DNA of 64,000 bases. Origin: Fomitopsis serialis (taxonomy: Eukaryota > Basidiomycota > Agaricomycetes > Polyporales > Fomitopsidaceae). The notes under the pieces were generated by a model that was not told where the DNA came from, did no database searches, and was given only the letters and a program-made list of their open reading frames with translations. The stretch spans positions 54,137 through 118,136 of the forward strand of contig NW_025955092.1 of the NCBI RefSeq assembly GCF_022376445.1, given 5' to 3'. Both the position numbers and the translations under genes were made by a program. Position 1 is the stretch's first letter. The number at the start of each line of letters is the position of its first letter. Positions 47,036 through 56,246 of the stretch are shown one piece after another.

Positions 47036-48742
47036 TTGAAGTCATCCTCGGTCCTGACTCTGTGCAACAGCGCTGAGGATCCTAAACTGCTGTGGCGTCT
47101 GATTGAGTTGCTGGGTGCGGAAGGTAAGGATTCTATACCTTTCGAGCTCACTTTCTCATTCGGTGAATTGTTGCAGTCAGTAAGTCTGGTGAGTCGGGAG
47201 AAAAGACATCCGACTTATCGAAAACACATCGGTAGATGTCATGGATCGCTGAGGGGCCGGCCCGCTAGTGGTCTGGATGGTGATGCATTCTACTCATGGT
47301 TCATTGAACATGGAGTTTATATGGGATGGCCCAGTGGTTCTGAGTACTTACTCGTGGAACACCCAGACTTGAGCTTGAGGGTCTCCGAAGTGTTGTGGCG
47401 GTATAGAGGCGCTCTCGCGCGTCTGCTCAAATATGGCACGAGCATTGACATCAAACTCAAACCGTGCGACTCTGGAACCACCGAGGTCGATCCCAGGTGC
47501 GATGGGCCGGCGATGGATAGTATTCGCAACCCAGCCATGCCTTTCCATACTGTCGAGATGCAGCACAACCACGAGGTGTGTTGGGGAACGATTTGGCATA
47601 GTGGGCGACTACGTATCCATGGCGAGTCGTACTCGTTCCACGCTCCTGGGATAGACGGAATGGAGGTCGAAGCGGTGGCAAGATCTTTGTTGACGACTCT
47701 GTTCCTTGTCGCGCCCTATGACAAGATCAATACCTCAGTGCACGGTAAACGCCTCTACGAGATCATGAAGCTTGCGCAACATCTCCCAGTCACGGATCCA
47801 CTCCTAGAGTTCAACTCACATACCGCAGCAATCGTACATCCACTCCTTCATCTCCACGACGCGGTGCTCGCATGTGCACGGCCAGTTGCCCCGATAGGTC
47901 TACGCAAGCGGCTCCTGCGGCTGTTTGGAGTCGGACGAAATGGGGGGATGCCAAGCTGGCTTTCGGTAGAGCAGGAAGAAATCTTGGATCAGCCACTTGC
48001 AAGGATTGTAAATGTATTGCAGGCACAATCACCGTGCGTCTCTCCCAATGATCTTGTCTTTGCGGTATTCTGACTTAGGTGGATAAAGATATGGATACGT
48101 TCCAAGACATGCCAATGATGTCCTTGAAACGGAGAGGCTACTCACCCTCCTTTTGAGATTGTCGCATACCGTTGATATGCGATATCTTGGATTATGCGGA
48201 GTATTGGGTCCGGGCGGTCGGCAAAGCAGGGAACGTACAACACACCTCAGTGCCACATCCCGATCACAGCCCACACGCGGTCTGCTACTACGCCAGTGCA
48301 CGGATTCCGGAGTTTGCGAAAGCGCACAGACCGGTACGTAGAATCGTAATCACTCTCGAGTCGCGCACAATCGGTGAGTGTTTCAATTACTGCGAGACAT
48401 CCGTGTGAGAGTTCACGTATTTCCTCAGTCCCGTCGTCACCCGAGTCCATGGATGGCGACTCCCCGTCACAGATATGGTTCGAGGTTCAAGCCGAAAGCA
48501 AGCCGAGCCAGCGCCGTTTGATCGTACGCGATGATATAGCAACTGCTCGCATATCCGCAATTCATCTGGTGCAATGGGACGGTTTCCGTACAGATGACGA
48601 TTGCGCGGATGCGGAACTACAGGAGTGGTTGAATAGCCTTCCACCCGGCGACGAGCTGTCCATTTGTACCACAATGGAAGGTGGTGGAGGAATGGTTTCT
48701 GTGGGGAACGTGAGGATAGAGATATATTGTGCGTGTGTCTGA
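47036..48742 (+). pseudogene. Third copy of the three-exon gene, frameshifted in exon 2
   Basis: Exon 1 ends at 48033 and has the longest N-terminal frame of the three copies, open from about 47036 without a clear ATG until 47321, so upstream exons are likely. Exon 2 is 48089-48373 and exon 3 is 48429-48742. Donors and acceptors match the other copies (GTGCGT...AAAG and GTGAGT...CTCAG). Around 48165-48175 copy 3 has one extra base compared with copies 1 and 2 (between the codons for SHT and CDI). This moves CDILDYAEYWVRAV into another frame and would truncate the protein. The C-terminal exon is intact. Sequencing error cannot be excluded. Confidence 0.65.
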
Positions 48743-49564
48743 GCACCGACTCGTGTCTCGAGTCGTGCGATCCAAGGGTAGGTACGATGTGTCGTATCCG
48801 GCTGCCGCGGCTCTGTTGACAGCTTGACCCAACAGGATATGTTCTCGGGCCTTCACGCTCCTAGCACGGATATCGAGTGGGAACCCCAGACCTTTCATTC
48901 GGCTCATGCGGTATGTCTTCACTGGGGAATGGACCAAAGGCTCTAGCGCAGCGCCTACTGTCGTAGCGCTCAGTGTATTCGGATAATAAACTCAATCACA
49001 ACGCTTCGTGTGTCCCCAAAGGCCTTGTATATGCGTAATCGCATCTCCATGCACTTGGTCAGGGCTGACTAGTGGACATGAAGTCTGATACGCAGTTGAC
49101 GGCACCGAACCAAGGATCACACCCGAGACGTGTCGCACTGCGCGCAGATTTCCACCCTGCTGGGAGCAGCATGGTTGTATCTCTGCTTCACAATTTACCA
49201 GTAAAAAGTTCGAATCCTCGCCGGTCCCGCGCAGTATCCGTATTGTAGACGACTCAAGCACTGAACTTGCTGCTCTCATGTCGTTTCATACAATACTACA
49301 CCACAGTGTACATCTAGTATCAGCGACCGATTCGGACTTCCCGACAGAACGCACAGATAATCCATCTGTCTCGTACGTCTCAGCGCAGTTGCTTACAGCC
49401 GACGACGAGTAATTGGAACACAGTATAGACGTCGTTCAACGAGTGCGTGATATCGAGTGACATCCGTTGCCGTTAGGCGTATGCAGACCAATGCGCCGAC
49501 GTTGAAACGATACTAATTGAAGAAAATGATCCATCATATTGCACAGAAGAACAGCGCGGGTAAC
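48743..49564. other. 3' flank of gene module 3 and unrelated intergenic DNA
   Basis: 48743-49110 is the inverted counterpart of flanking DNA at 19890-20280 and 22440-22700. 49110-49564 shows no gene, tandem repeat or RNA gene that I can support. Confidence 0.5.
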
Positions 49565-50446
49565 CGTGGATGGTTCAGTTCGCCCAAGTTCAGCTCTTGC
49601 CCGATCGCCTTGCGGGCTTCCTCACGATCACATATGCATCGACAGTCCGCACGAAAGAGAATTATATTGGCAGATAGGAGCAGATTCTGGTACTAAGATC
49701 CATGGGGTTGCAGAGACGACATACCTCTTACCTCAAATTTGGATTCGGCGCGAGTGAGTTTCCCCTCGCACGAATGCGAGGGTACTTATCCCGAGGATCA
49801 CGTAAAGGTCCGCGCCCGGACGAGCACCGCGTCCGCGCGCCCGCTCTTGGGTGGCCCAACTTGCTGCTCTTCGCAGCCATGTCCTTGCGACGCTTCACCC
49901 TTCGCTCGTGTCAGAGGCCTGGAAGCTAGCCCCCCTGAGTCCTTGCGGCGCTTGACCCTTCGCTCGTTCGAGCACCCTTGAGGCTAGCCTCCTTTACCTT
50001 GCGGCGCTGGACCCTTCGCCCGACATCGGGCTCTTGACGCAGCCCCCGCTTCCGGCGTTTGACTAATCACACACATGTTGACGCAACTCCGTTGCTGTGT
50101 GTGATATCTTCCTTTACGACCCATTGGGCACTTGAAGTACGGATGGTCGTGAGTTAGGGACGTGCGAACGACGAGCGAGCAGACGTACCATTCTCCCAAT
50201 GGATATCGCCGCCGAGTTTACTTTACTCGGACGCAACAGGTCGGACAGGCGGAGCAGGCGCAGACAGAGACAAGACAAACAAGAGAAACGCACGCAGTCT
50301 AGAGAATAGGCGCCTTAAGTATCGTGGCTGGTCGAACTCGCCGCGACGCGTCGGTGGCGCAGGCTGACAGTCAACGAACGTCACTCGACGTCGTGCGTGG
50401 CTGGCAAGGACCGACGACGAAGCTTCAACGCGACGTGGGCGTCGGT
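49565..50446 (-). repeat. Repeat element copy E (truncated, inverted)
   Basis: Contains only the 3' half of the element: exon 2 from its first base (50446), the full TCACACACA/TGTGTGTGA hairpin (about 50065-50105), three array units (50031-49884), a terminal hairpin (49782-49763) and the long 3' tail shared with B and C down to about 49565. The promoter, exon 1 and the intron are absent. Upstream DNA (50447-50586) is unrelated to the other copies. Confidence 0.78.
49884..50031 (-). repeat. Tandem hairpin array, copy E, 3 units
   Basis: Cores on the minus strand carry substitutions (one TCCAGC, one GTGAAGCGTCGC). The hairpins remain: GCCCGA-TG-TCGGGC, GCTCG-AA-CGAGC and CTC-TGACAC-GAG. The loop of the first differs from copies A (GG) and C (CG) while the stem is unchanged. 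Confidence 0.75.
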
Positions 50447-50586
50447 CGACTGGGAAGCGACCACGTGAATGCTATGCGCTGTCAAACAGGGCTGCAAAAG
50501 TCCGCGGCTTACATACATACTACCCGTTGAAACATTGACTCCTCAATTCCACCCCTTCGCCGTGACTCTACTAGTACAGCCTTAGC

Positions 50587-52881
50587 ATGTTCATTCACTC
50601 GCTTGCAAGATCTTCAGAGGCGGCCATTGCACCTGCCAGGCCCCCCACGGGACCCTCGGACGGTAAGAATCTGGAATCAATTGCTCAAATTTGCTACAAG
50701 TTTACTAGGGCTGACTCTGCAGACATCGGCGCCACCACTAGCAAGAAGCGGACGCGGCCGACTGACTCAGTGCTGGGTGACGAGGCGGCCGGGGGTGAGC
50801 GGGCGAAGAAGCGGAAGCCTCCCCATGCGACGACAGTCATGAAGAGGGAGCAGAGGTCGAGGAAAGGCAACTGGGCGGAGCTCAAGTCGAAGGCTGACTC
50901 CGGGGGGTTTCGCGGCCGCCAGGCAGAGGCGGCGCAGGCGAGCGGGGCCGCGGATCACACAGAGGCTGGACCCTCAACAGCGCCCAACCGAGAGGAAGAG
51001 GCGGTGCGGGCCGACGTCAGCGGGCGTACGGCGCCTGTGACAGCGCAAACCACTGCTTACGAGTTGGCCGAATCGAAGGCGAGGGTTGGGGACGAAATCC
51101 AACCGGTGAGTTGTGTCGCACTCAGTCCACCAGTGGACCCTAACGAGTTAGCCCGTGGAATGTGACCGCTGCCTCCACTTGGGCAAACCGTGTGTCTACG
51201 TCATCGGGGCGCACAAGAAGAAGCCGACACAAAAGGTCGTGATGGCCCGCTGCACGGGCTGCCAGACGGCTAAGTCGGCCTGTTCGCTCGTCCCGCGATT
51301 CATGCATGACGGGCGCGTCTTTAAAAACAGCATCGCAGGGACCGCTGCCGCCGAATGGCGAATTTGGGTCGCCGGCCGGAAGGCCGAGCGCCTACCATAC
51401 CCGGACCTGCCGATTTGGAACGGGATACAGGGGAAACCCGGTTCGTGGGTCGTTGACCTAGATACCTGGGACAACACGGATAAACGGGTAGGTGACAGGT
51501 TGAAGGACTGGGTTGCCTTGCGTCAGCTCGCTTTATCACACGGCCAACTTGTAGAGCCTCCCAAACTGGACAAGAAAGGCAACATGGAGAGTGAGCCGGA
51601 GAGTGACGAGGAGGGCCACAAGGCCACACAAAATCCGAAGAAGCGTCGTGCCCGGAAGAAAGCGAAGCTAGTCGGCCCAGGCATTTTGCCCGACAAGCCG
51701 TTTGATCTCGATGAGGAGGCTGATGTGAGCAATTGTATTGAAACACCCGGGGACGAAACGGGTGACGACTGTACCGAGCCTGCTCTCGAGGTGGTGAGTT
51801 TGCCCCAACCTCTTTTTGAACTGATGCTCATGCCTCTCTGTAGCCGCAACACCCCTCATCCCGCGCTGCTGGGAAGAGACCGGTGTCTCCTCCAAAGGCA
51901 GCTCAGGCGCATCCGAGTCAGGAGGATGATGTCATCTCGAACCCAGACAGCGAGGTGCAGACCGACGCATTTGCTGGGCTGATCAGAACGTCGCCCGTGC
52001 CATCGTCTCCAATCCCAGCCCACGCGGGCCCCTCCCTGTCTGCGCCCCAGACGTTGGCGACGCCGTCGGTTCCCGCACCATTGAGCTCAAAGGCAGCGCA
52101 GGAGGCGGAGGCTCACATCGGTTTCCCGGCGAAGCAGGTGGGAGATACAATGGGGGCCTCAGATGGCTTCAGCCACACGTGGTCAACCGTCTTCCTCCAA
52201 TTAAGTAAGCAGGAGAGTGAGAAGGATGCAGCGTTCGCTGCGCTCCAGGCGAGGGTCGAAGAAATGGCCAACCGCCCAGCGCCGAGCATTGGTCCCACTT
52301 GGTCGGAGGTGGAGAAGATACGCGAAGAGCTGGCTCTCACAACGGGCCGACTGCAGGATATGGAGCAGCAAGTCAGCCAGCTTCGCGAGAAGAATGCGCG
52401 GCTGGAGGGCTTCATTGCCGACATTTCAGCTGACGTTGCGACGACGAGCAGTGGAGTCGAGCAGGCGTGCAATCTGAAAACCGACATACACCTTTTTAAG
52501 GAGGGGATATTCCAAGCGATGGATGGGACTCTGGATCGTGTTCGAGACATCGAGACCAACTTGCGCGCCGACATTGATCGCCTCCGCAGAGCGCCACCCT
52601 CGCCTCCGCAGAGCCCTCCGACTCCAGTGCGCCTCCCAACCTCATCACCACCGCGCTCGGCCACTCTCCCATACCCGATGCCCCGTCCAGCTGACGAGAA
52701 GACCACCCACGACACGCCCTCCCCTCTCGCGCCGGGCTCGCCACTTCCGCCGGTGCCAGCAATTGACGAACTAGTCGAAGACACCGCTCCTACGACGGGT
52801 CCGCGCACGGGCAGGAAGTTCGGCGTACTGGTCTCAAGGCGTCGCGACTCCGGGCCTGGCCTAGTACGAAGCACAGCTTAA
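50587..52881 (+). CDS. Zn2Cys6-like, coiled-coil protein of unknown role
   Basis: Exons 50587-51105, 51152-51793 and 51844-52881 give 732 residues. A second in-frame intron is likely at 50663-50722 (GTAAGA...GACTCTGCAG, 60 bp), which would shorten the protein by 20. Residues 177-217 hold two CX2CX6C halves (Cys177/180/187 and Cys207/210/217), resembling a Zn2Cys6 cluster with an unusually long 19-residue linker. A WRIWVAGRKAERLPYPDLPIW block follows, then a KKRRARKKAK nuclear-localisation-like stretch. A long coiled coil covers about residues 490-600 (KIREELALTTGRLQDMEQQV onward), and the end is Pro-rich. It could be a DNA-binding regulator or an expanded accessory family. It sits next to repeat copy E, with no known partner. 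Confidence 0.65.
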
Positions 52882-53336
52882 CTTCCCGGAGTCTGGCAGA
52901 CCCATGATGCAGACTGCAGAAACCTGGATGCGAATTCTGCGCGTGCGTCCAGTAGCGTGCCCAAGGACGAATCGATGACAGCTATGTGCTACATAATGGT
53001 TTATGTGTTAACTTTTTGAGGCCGGTTCCGAGTCTGCCACTGAACGTCATTCAGGTTCAACAACCATGAGACAGGATGAATAAACTATATAGTGGGGCAG
53101 TACTGCCGCACGACAACAACAACGACGACGACGATAATATATGCGTCGGGTATAGAATGGAAAGTCATTGGATACACAAGATTCAGGGGATCGTAGATTA
53201 ACCTAGCTAACTTAGCAGCACGACGCAAACGAGTGGCGCTCCTGCGTGCGAGGAGCATTGACATTTTACCAGCATCAACGAACACCGTTCAGGGCGCAAC
53301 ATCCGCATGTTCTCGCCCCTTCCCAAAGCATGAGCT
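52882..53336. other. Convergent 3' regions with a short ACG repeat
   Basis: 455 bp between two convergent stop codons. A short (AAC/ACG)n microsatellite lies at about 53110-53135. No gene is recognised. Confidence 0.5.
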
Positions 53337-56246
53337 TCAGAGTCCAAAGTTCGACATATGCATGCTATCCGAGAGCAAGCCTGTCTCACCAATGTGCAGG
53401 GTCCCGCCTGCACGCGCACTGCGCTCCAGTAACGCCTCCCACTTGTCCTGCTTCTCCTGCTCCGTCCATGCCTGCCGTGACGACTCGAGTTCTCGGAACA
53501 GTGGCGGCGAGCGTAGCGAGGAACTCGAGGATGGCGAGGTCGACGACGACACAGGGGACGAGGAAACAGACGGCGCCGACCGCTTGATGGAGTCGGACGC
53601 GTTCACCGTAATCGTCGACTCTCGCCCAGAAGCGAATCTGCCCAACGAGGTCTTCACCAGCGGCCTAGGAGTCCGCGGGGTGCTCGGTAACCGTGCAGAT
53701 TGCGGCGCATTTGCGAAAGCAGCAAGGGACGGCACTTCGATGCTCGCCGGTTTTCTGCGCGAGCTGCGCGCCGGTCGGGGTGGCGGCCCAAACTCGGGCA
53801 GCGGGAGAGTACTCGGGGAGATGGGAGCGGGAGAGAAGTTATTTACACAACCCTCTGTGCTGAAAGACGGTAGGGTGGGGGAAGCGGAGCGTTCCTGTGA
53901 TGATGTGTCGCGTAGAGGTGTGCCCGACCGCCGTGGTGGTGGCCGCAGGGACTGCGGCTTCTCGTCCCCAGAGCTCGCGTACGGCTCGGTTTCAACCTTT
54001 GGTTCAGACGCTGACCGGACAGGCTTGCGCTTCGACGACACCTTCGACGCAACCCGACTGGTGTCAAGCCGCCCTAACTCGCTAGGCGCCACGATATGTT
54101 GCCCAACGGTCGACGCCTGAGTGACAGGTAAAGGAGGAACGTGTTCGCCATATGACGAGGTCGATGACCGTGTCGAGTGCGTCTTCGGGAAGAAGCCTGA
54201 AGAGGCGGGTTCAGAGGAGATGGGGGAAGACGAGCGCGTAGCCGTGCCCGGCCTCTGTACTGATGGAGACGACGAATGTTTGCTGGCTGACGAAGGCCTC
54301 GAAGCTATCGTATGCCGGGACGACCGCTTCTGGCTTGACGCAGTACTCGGACGACCACTGCCCGAAGACCGCGCCTGCACGGAGATCGGCTTCGGAAATG
54401 GGAGATCGTCTGTCACGCCTTCCTTAGGTGAAGGGCCGATATCGAAGGTTGAACGGTACTCCGCGAGCTTCTGCATGTCCAACGGCAAGGGAGGCACAGG
54501 CGGCGGGGTCGATGTTCGCGGACGTTCACGGTACTTGTCCCGCAGCCCGCCAGTACTGATACGCTTGACGAGCTTCCACCATTTGCCCTCGTCGGCGCCT
54601 TCGTCTTCCCGCTCACTCTGCATGCCCTTGTTATGGCCGAGTCTGCTAGGTCCGGCCCGCACCGCACCCGTGTCCAAGGATTTGTCGTGCCCTGTTGGCC
54701 ACTCCTTGTCCTGAAGACTTCGAGGGCTATGCGAACTGGGAGGGCTATTTCGTGCGGTGCGTATCGACGGATGTGTCGGAGAGTTTGGAGACGACCCGTG
54801 TCCGTCCAAGATAGAGGGTGGCCTCGGTGACCTCGGCGGCTTTGCGCCATACGGACGCCAGCTATCCTCCCGGGAATGACCAAGGTGCTCACGGTCACCT
54901 TTTACGATATCGGCAACCTTCTTGAAACTCCCGCTCATTTTCCTCGACAGCGTGCGTTTCGACTTCTTGACATGCTCGCCACCAGCTTTGTCCACTGGGA
55001 CACGCGCCGGGGAATCGAGGTCACCCACGAACGCGCTTCTCGCAGCGACGACTTGTCCGGTACCACTGCCGAAAACCGTATAGTACGGTCCGGTCGTCTC
55101 CTCTTCCTCCGCAACCTCCAGAGACACCCCTCGCCGGACTTCCCGTCGTTCCATGTTGGCGCTCGACGATGCCTCACCCAGTTCTGGTCCAACGTCGTCA
55201 TTGTATCCCGACATCTGCTCCAACGCGGAGCGCCGTAGCTCCTGCTGTTTATACGCAAGGGCGACCTGACTGGCTGGGGTGAGGGCGGAGGAAGAGGACG
55301 GCATGTTCTTCCGCGAGGTGCCAGGTTGCACTGCGCTTGTTTCAGTAGCCAGTGATCGGAGGCCGTCAATGGAGCGCATTTTCCGTCTGGGGTGAAATGT
55401 GCGGGATGTGGTATTCAGCGTGTCCACAGTTGAGGGTCGCCGCCTGAGGACGTTGGGCTTCCTCGGGGGTTCCTTGACTTGAGGTGGCGACATGGCCTGT
55501 GAGGTCCGTGAGCTAGACCGGGGTGGTTCACGCGAGGGCGAATTGTTGGGCGATACCGAATTCCGGGACTGTGGCCTGAAGGCTAGTCGGTCCTGCTGGC
55601 CGGGATGTAGGCCAAACGATAACGCTGTAGCCTGTGCAAACTGGCGAGACGACGTGGACAGCTCGGAGTCAGAGAAAAGGGAGATGATCGACGAGCCCGA
55701 CGTAGTGTGGACGGCTGGCTTGCTCATGAGTCGCTTGAAGTCAAGGTGCGCGCCCGCATCACTGAGGTTGCCATCGGTGCTTGCGCCAGACACCTTACGA
55801 AACTGGTGAGGCGAGCGCCCTGGGCCTAGCCGCGCTGGAAGAGTCATACCCGGCACGTGTGAGTGCGATCTGCTTGATAGAAGCGACATGGAGCCCGAAC
55901 TCCCACTGTGGCTGACGCTGGGGAAATGCGTATCGGAGACGGTCGATAGCGGCGAGTCCGATGGCTGAGAGGCGCTGTATACCGTGGACGGGCCTGCGGC
56001 AGCGGGAGATGGACATTCACGTACGTCGCGCGCGCCTTCAGTTTGCGATTTGTTCGCATTCGACGCCGATCTGACTGTCGATGAAGTGCTGAGTGATGAT
56101 GTGTCAATGGTGTGGTGCCTGGTGGGCTTGTCAGGTGCTTTGCGGGGCCCAAGCGGCGTTCCACGCGCTGAGCCATTGAGGCGGGGCGTTGAGTTGAGAG
56201 AGCGTTGCATTGCTGCTCCAGGCTTGTCAGAGGTAGAGAAGACCAT
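53337..56246 (-). CDS. Large serine/proline-rich protein, 969 aa, single exon
   Basis: An uninterrupted frame from the ATG at 56246 to 53337. The frame is open seven codons further upstream, but without an ATG. The product is mostly low-complexity Ser, Pro, Arg and Thr with three ordered-looking islands. These are a basic helix around residues 430-450 (TLSRKMSGSFKKVADIVKGD), a second around 552-572 (KWWKLVKRISTGGLRDKYRE) and a C-terminal helix around 920-945 (WTEQEKQDKWEALLERSARA). Such islands in a disordered protein suggest short binding or membrane-associating elements (inference). I know no named family. The lack of introns over 2.9 kb is unusual here. Confidence 0.75.
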   Translation of the reverse strand: MVFSTSDKPGAAMQRSLNSTPRLNGSARGTPLGPRKAPDKPTRHHTIDTSSLSTSSTVRSASNANKSQTEGARDVRECPSPAAAGPSTVYSASQPSDSPLSTVSDTHFPSVSHSGSSGSMSLLSSRSHSHVPGMTLPARLGPGRSPHQFRKVSGASTDGNLSDAGAHLDFKRLMSKPAVHTTSGSSIISLFSDSELSTSSRQFAQATALSFGLHPGQQDRLAFRPQSRNSVSPNNSPSREPPRSSSRTSQAMSPPQVKEPPRKPNVLRRRPSTVDTLNTTSRTFHPRRKMRSIDGLRSLATETSAVQPGTSRKNMPSSSSALTPASQVALAYKQQELRRSALEQMSGYNDDVGPELGEASSSANMERREVRRGVSLEVAEEEETTGPYYTVFGSGTGQVVAARSAFVGDLDSPARVPVDKAGGEHVKKSKRTLSRKMSGSFKKVADIVKGDREHLGHSREDSWRPYGAKPPRSPRPPSILDGHGSSPNSPTHPSIRTARNSPPSSHSPRSLQDKEWPTGHDKSLDTGAVRAGPSRLGHNKGMQSEREDEGADEGKWWKLVKRISTGGLRDKYRERPRTSTPPPVPPLPLDMQKLAEYRSTFDIGPSPKEGVTDDLPFPKPISVQARSSGSGRPSTASSQKRSSRHTIASRPSSASKHSSSPSVQRPGTATRSSSPISSEPASSGFFPKTHSTRSSTSSYGEHVPPLPVTQASTVGQHIVAPSELGRLDTSRVASKVSSKRKPVRSASEPKVETEPYASSGDEKPQSLRPPPRRSGTPLRDTSSQERSASPTLPSFSTEGCVNNFSPAPISPSTLPLPEFGPPPRPARSSRRKPASIEVPSLAAFANAPQSARLPSTPRTPRPLVKTSLGRFASGRESTITVNASDSIKRSAPSVSSSPVSSSTSPSSSSSLRSPPLFRELESSRQAWTEQEKQDKWEALLERSARAGGTLHIGETGLLSDSMHMSNFGL

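Larger units (their letters stand above)
46000..49110. repeat. Duplicated gene module, unit 3 (inverted)
   Basis: The inverted counterpart of 19880-22424, holding the methyltransferase-like gene, the three-exon gene and its 3' flank. It is placed between repeat copies D and E. The left block has the same order read from the other strand (B, gene, methyltransferase, gene, C), so the whole arrangement was duplicated in inverted orientation. Confidence 0.8.

Noticed and set aside
49150..49245. tRNA-like TTCGAATCC at about 49212
   Set aside because: The flanking bases cannot form a T-arm or acceptor stem, and no anticodon arm fits upstream.
52113..52874. 253-codon minus-strand frame
   Set aside because: It is antisense to the coiled-coil and Pro-rich exon of the Zn2Cys6-like gene and has no features of its own.
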